Positions 60,794-64,000 of a stretch of 64,000 nt of DNA are shown piece after piece (within the stretch, counting starts at the first letter, position 1; every line of letters begins with the position of its first letter). The position numbers and the translations under genes are program-made. Source of the DNA: Sphingomonas sp. (GTDB lineage Bacteria > Pseudomonadota > Alphaproteobacteria > Sphingomonadales > Sphingomonadaceae); the NCBI RefSeq assembly GCF_024508665.1, contig NZ_JANINP010000003.1, positions 344,367-408,366 on the forward strand, in the 5' to 3' direction. The notes beneath the pieces are model-generated. The model was given only the letters and a program-made list of their open reading frames with translations. It was not told the DNA's origin and made no database searches.

Positions 60794-60982
60794 GTGAGCC
60801 TGCCTGACTTTATCAGCGTGGTGCCGGTCAAACCGATCGTCAGCCCTTGCGTCAACGTCTGCCGGATCGACAGGAACCGGCTGTGCGAGGGCTGCCGGCG
60901 GACGATCGACGAAGTCGCCCGCTGGACCAGCATGACGCCCGCGGAGCGTGACCGCATCATGGCGGAATTGCCGTCGCGATAG
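60794..60982 (+). CDS. DUF1289 domain protein
   Basis: A 62-residue protein with the DUF1289 pattern: SPCVNVCRIDRNRLCEGCRRTIDEVARWTSMTPAERDRIMAEL, four Cys likely binding zinc or a cluster. GTG 60794 has GAGG five bases upstream that overlaps the helicase stop, so translation is coupled. Its function is unknown; the small family is widespread next to unrelated genes. Confidence 0.9.
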   Translation: MSLPDFISVVPVKPIVSPCVNVCRIDRNRLCEGCRRTIDEVARWTSMTPAERDRIMAELPSR

Positions 60983-61037
60983 GCGACTGGCTATCCAAGT
61001 ATACGCATCCCCGGTCAGTTCGAGCGCGCCGAATCGA

Positions 61038-61661
61038 TCATGCCAGCTGATTGGTCTCCATCAGCGCATCGTCGAGTTCGTTCGCACGCCTGTACGCGTC
61101 GCGCGAGGTTAGCCGCCCCGCATAAGCGGTGAAGGCGTCACGCTTGGGAATCGAGCCGAACTGGTTGCCCCAGATCACCTGGGCGCCGACATAGACGTCG
61201 GCCATCGTGAACGCGTCTCCGGCGATATAGTCGTAGCGCGACACCGCGCTTTCGAGCACGTCGATCGTCTGGTCGTAATTGCCGTAACCGAACATCCTGC
61301 CTTGTTCGGCCTGAGGGACGAAGCCGGCGCTATTGTTGGTCACGGCATGCTCGACCGGGCCGGCGGCGAAGAACAGCCAACGGTAATAGTCGGCGCGATC
61401 GGCGAGCGCCGGCGCCAGGCCCGCATCGGGAAAAGCATCGCCGAGATAGGCACAGATCGCCGCGCATTCGGTGACGATCTTGCCCTTGTGCTCGATCGCC
61501 GGCACCTTTCCCATCGGGTTGATCGACATGTAATCATCGCTCTTCATCGTATCGGCGTAGTTCATCACCCGGACTTCGTAATGCGCGCCGACTTCCTCGA
61601 GCGCCCAGCGCGCGATGCGGCCGCGCGACATCGGGTTGGTGTACAAGATCAGGTCGCTCAT
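61038..61661 (-). CDS. Glutathione S-transferase family protein
   Basis: A 207-residue GST: ILYTNPMSRGRIARWALEEVGAHYEV at the N-terminus, INPMGKVPAIEHKGKIVTECAAICAYLGDAF with the cis-Pro and the glutathione-binding T-E-C/S motif, and AGDAFTMADVYVGAQVIWGNQF in the C-terminal domain with the N-capping Asp. GAGGAG precedes the ATG. The substrate is unknown. It lies downstream of the dienelactone hydrolase gene. Confidence 0.92.
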   Translation of the reverse strand: MSDLILYTNPMSRGRIARWALEEVGAHYEVRVMNYADTMKSDDYMSINPMGKVPAIEHKGKIVTECAAICAYLGDAFPDAGLAPALADRADYYRWLFFAAGPVEHAVTNNSAGFVPQAEQGRMFGYGNYDQTIDVLESAVSRYDYIAGDAFTMADVYVGAQVIWGNQFGSIPKRDAFTAYAGRLTSRDAYRRANELDDALMETNQLA

Positions 61662-61696
61662 CGTCTTCTCCTCGGGGGATCAGTGGTTACGCCGGA

Positions 61697-62569
61697 TCAG
61701 AGCGCTTTCTGGAACAGCGCCAGCATACGCTCCCAGGCACGGTCCGCCTGCGCCGCGTTGTACACCTTGCTGTCGGGCGGGCACCAGCCATGCATCGTAC
61801 CCTTATAAACTTCGATCTCGGCCGGCAGCTTGGCCTCGTCGAACGCCTTGCGCAGCACGTCCTTGTCCGTCGGCGCGCGCTGGTCGTCATTCTCGGCTAT
61901 GGCAATCAGGAAGCTCGCCTTCATCCGCGGGATCAGCATGTTGGGGCTGTCCGGCTTGTCGCCGACCAGCCCCCCACCATGGAACGTGCCGCCCGCGCGA
62001 TAGCGGTCGGCGCGCGCGGCAACGGTGCGGAACACCATCGGCCCGCCCATGCAATAGCCGGTGCTCGCCAGGCCGCGTTTCCTGTCGACTTCCGGCTGCG
62101 CGTCTAGGAAGGCGGTGAACGCCTTGGCGTCGCTGACCGTCCCAGCCGGCGTCAGTTTCTCGACGAACGGCATGATCTTCGCCCGCACCTCAGGTTGGTC
62201 GAACGACTCGCCGGGCTTGAGGAACGGCGCCTTGGTCGAGCGATAGAATTGGTTGACCACCAAAACGGCATAGCCCGATTGCGCCAGCCGCTCGGCCATC
62301 TGCCGAAAAGCCGGACGCAGGCCCATGATGTCGGGCCAGATCAGCACGCCGGGATGCTTGCCCGTCGCCGGCGCGACGAAATAGGCGTCGGCCTTCCCCT
62401 CAGGCGTGTCGATCACGACATCGCGTCCCTTGATCGCCGCGGCATTGGCGGGAACCGGCAGCACCGCCATCAGTCCCGCGACGCCGGTCATCATACCGAA
62501 CTGGCGGCGCGACGGATGCGCGATGCCTAGAAAACGAGCGTTATCCTCTGCCGTATGTTCGTCGCACAT
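61697..62569 (-). CDS. Exported dienelactone hydrolase family protein
   Basis: A 290-residue protein with a Tat-like signal (SRRQFGMMTGVAGLMAVLPV). The hydrolase domain has PGVLIWPDIMGLRPAFRQMAERLA, the nucleophile Cys in GYCMGGPMV, and a His in KGTMHGWCPPDS, as in dienelactone hydrolase. It acts on a carboxylic ester or lactone, probably in the periplasm. GGGAGAGAT precedes the ATG. It is followed by the GST gene on the same strand. Confidence 0.9.
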   Translation of the reverse strand: MCDEHTAEDNARFLGIAHPSRRQFGMMTGVAGLMAVLPVPANAAAIKGRDVVIDTPEGKADAYFVAPATGKHPGVLIWPDIMGLRPAFRQMAERLAQSGYAVLVVNQFYRSTKAPFLKPGESFDQPEVRAKIMPFVEKLTPAGTVSDAKAFTAFLDAQPEVDRKRGLASTGYCMGGPMVFRTVAARADRYRAGGTFHGGGLVGDKPDSPNMLIPRMKASFLIAIAENDDQRAPTDKDVLRKAFDEAKLPAEIEVYKGTMHGWCPPDSKVYNAAQADRAWERMLALFQKAL

Positions 62570-62644
62570 GCGATCTCTCCCTGAGTGGCTCGACTCGGCC
62601 TTATCCTAGGGCAGTGCGTCGATCGGTGCGAGCCGTGCCGCGGC

Positions 62645-63751
62645 TCAAGTCACGCGCCAGCGCCACACGCCGTCGCTGCCGGTTTCGCGCGTCGCCCGAC
62701 CCTCGACCTCGAGGCGTTTCAAATGCGCCATCGCCTCGCCCGTCGCCATGCCGAGCACTTCCTGGCCGATCGCTCGCCGAAACAGGCGCCCGAAACAGTC
62801 GACCACCCGGCGCGACTCCTCCAGGAACACTTCGAGTTCGTCGAGGCGCGAGCGATGCTCGCGGTCCATCGCGTCGAGCCGCGTGTGGAGATGAAGGAAC
62901 GGGTCACCATGTCCCGGCAGGGTAAGCACATCGGCCGGAACCTCGCGCTTCAACTTGGCGATCGAGTCGAACCATTCGCCCAACGGATCGGCGTCGGGTT
63001 CGGTGATGCCGAGCGAGACGTTGGGACTGATCCGCGGCAGGACCTGGTCACCGGCGACGAATAGCTTACCGGCCTCGTCGAGCAGACAGGCATGCTCGGG
63101 ACTGTGGCCCGACCCGGTGATCACCCTCCAGGCGCGCCCACCGATCACGATCGTCTCGCCATCGACCATCCGGCGATATGACAAAGGCATCGGCCGCACG
63201 ATGCGCCCAAAATTGGACCAGCCGCGCGCTGCCGCCAGATCGATCTGCTCGTCGCTCCAGCCGCAGGCCCGGCGGAAATCGTTGACCTCCTGCGGCGTCT
63301 CGGGCCGGGCATCGGCGACCAGCATCTGCGCGGTCAACCATTCGCCGCGCGTCATCCATAACGGTGCCCGGTGATGATCGCACATCCATCCGGCAAGCCC
63401 GATATGGTCGGGGTGGAAATGCGTGCCGATCATTCGCGTCACGCGCACGTCGGCGAGCGGCCCCTTGAACACGGACTTCCACGCTTCGCGCGTTTCGGTC
63501 CGGTTCATCCCGGCATCGACCAAGGCTACACCGTCGCCGCGGGTGTCACTGTCGTCGATCAGCCAGCAATTGATGTGCTTGAGCGGGCCGGGAACGTTGA
63601 GGCGTACCCAACGGACGCCGGGCGCGACCTGCATCACCTCACCCTCGCCAGGCTCCTTCCCGCCGAACGGATAGATCAGACCTTTATGGCTGGTGGGAAC
63701 GAAGCTCTCGTCGGCGACGAACGCGGCATCGGGCGTACGGGCGGTGGCCAT
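62645..63751 (-). CDS. MBL-fold metallo-hydrolase
   Basis: A 368-residue protein. The metal motif is THFHPDHIG, with further ligands in GSGHSPEHACLL and LTLPGHGDPFLHLH. The N-terminal part is GVRWVRLNVPGPLKHINCWLIDD, the C-terminal 90 residues are helical with a winged-helix look (MAHLKRLEVEGRATRE). It is of the group that includes LACTB2-like hydrolases of unknown substrate. ATG 63751 starts the aligned region. Confidence 0.88.
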   Translation of the reverse strand: MATARTPDAAFVADESFVPTSHKGLIYPFGGKEPGEGEVMQVAPGVRWVRLNVPGPLKHINCWLIDDSDTRGDGVALVDAGMNRTETREAWKSVFKGPLADVRVTRMIGTHFHPDHIGLAGWMCDHHRAPLWMTRGEWLTAQMLVADARPETPQEVNDFRRACGWSDEQIDLAAARGWSNFGRIVRPMPLSYRRMVDGETIVIGGRAWRVITGSGHSPEHACLLDEAGKLFVAGDQVLPRISPNVSLGITEPDADPLGEWFDSIAKLKREVPADVLTLPGHGDPFLHLHTRLDAMDREHRSRLDELEVFLEESRRVVDCFGRLFRRAIGQEVLGMATGEAMAHLKRLEVEGRATRETGSDGVWRWRVT

Positions 63752-63853
63752 GCACCGCCGGTAGCAAGCGCCGCGATCAGATACCAGCGAAAGGAATCGC
63801 CGCATCTCTGTCTACAAGCATCCCAATACCCGGAAATCGAAGACGGCCGCCGC

Positions 63854-63890
63854 CCCGCGGCGCTCTGGGCTAACCGACGAGCGCCGCGGG
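63854..63890 (-). terminator. Hairpin after the right-edge gene
   Basis: Perfect 12-base arms CCCGCGGCGCTC and GAGCGCCGCGGG with a 13-base loop lie nine bases past the stop codon at 63899 on the minus strand. There is no T tract. Confidence 0.6.
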
Positions 63891-63898
63891 TCGATCGC

Positions 63899-64000
63899 TC
63901 ACCCGTGGAGCATCGAGACCGCGGCGCCGCCGCCATGCCATGTGCCATCGGTGCCGAGGTCGGCGACGAACGGCTGCATCTGGGTGGCGGCGGCAGCGCT
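63899..64000 (-). CDS. C-terminal end of an unidentified protein (partial)
   Basis: An open frame enters from the right edge and ends with TGA at 63899. The last 33 residues include TQMQPFVADLGTDGTW and end GGGAAVSMLHG. The composition is protein-like, and a perfect 12-base hairpin follows the stop, as expected for a gene end. The family cannot be named from this fragment. Confidence 0.5.
   Translation of the reverse strand, partial: SAAAATQMQPFVADLGTDGTWHGGGAAVSMLHG

Overview
The window is high-GC chromosomal DNA from an alphaproteobacterium, most probably Sphingomonas or a close sphingomonad. The evidence is lineage genes (GcrA, CpdR, SapC, O2-dependent HemF, a petABC bc1 operon), several Tyr-rich exported proteins, and two promoters of the GGAAC-N17-CGTT type used by the alphaproteobacterial general stress sigma factor EcfG. 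I see no phage, transposon, integrase or CRISPR array. The window is mostly core genome with a few accessory clusters.

Layout. 1-8.9 kb: start of glyQ at the left edge, two tandem TraB/GumN-family proteins, a 50-residue ribosome-modulation-factor-like protein divergent from rplY, then pth, a 2OG-Fe(II) oxygenase-like protein, a monooxygenase-fold protein, a Tyr/Gln-rich lipoprotein with an EcfG-type promoter, and ychF. 8.9-13.7 kb: a DUF6438/ankyrin protein behind an operator-like palindrome, then a MerR-controlled metal cassette (MerR; glutaredoxin-MauE fusion; small Met/His/Cys exported protein; Met-rich outer-membrane protein). 13.7-24.5 kb: NPP-type phosphodiesterase, MaoC protein, a second EcfG-type lipoprotein, apt, cytochrome bc1 (petABC), trmL-hemF, two membrane proteins, lipB. 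24.5-30.7 kb: queC-queE, a putative sRNA, hslO, argD-argF. 30.8-37.5 kb: ABC-2 permease, gcrA, parE, serine hydrolase, and an overlapping LysR-GNAT-membrane-protein set. 37.5-44 kb: J-domain protein-metZ-apaG, then bolA, GST, NUDIX, pirin and hydrolase genes. 44-52 kb: a probable ester uptake and catabolism regulon (TetR, MFS, type B carboxylesterase, acyl-CoA ligase, TonB receptor) whose two promoter regions carry related palindromes. 52-64 kb: polysaccharide deacetylase, tRNA-Val(GAC), cpdR, N-formylglutamate amidohydrolase, a second copy of the putative sRNA, cytochrome b561, sapC, an FAD-linked oxidase, DEAD-box helicase-DUF1289, GST, dienelactone hydrolase, MBL hydrolase, and the end of an unidentified gene at the right edge.

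Less usual points are: two minus-strand loci sharing the RNA core UCCUCCCUGAA upstream of intrinsic terminators; a mer-type operator paired with a MerR that has Arg where mercury MerRs have Cys; large intergenic palindromes, one of which supplies the Shine-Dalgarno of argF; and stress-type promoters on two Tyr-rich lipoproteins. All functions come from reading motifs, translations and arrangement by eye; no database search was run.
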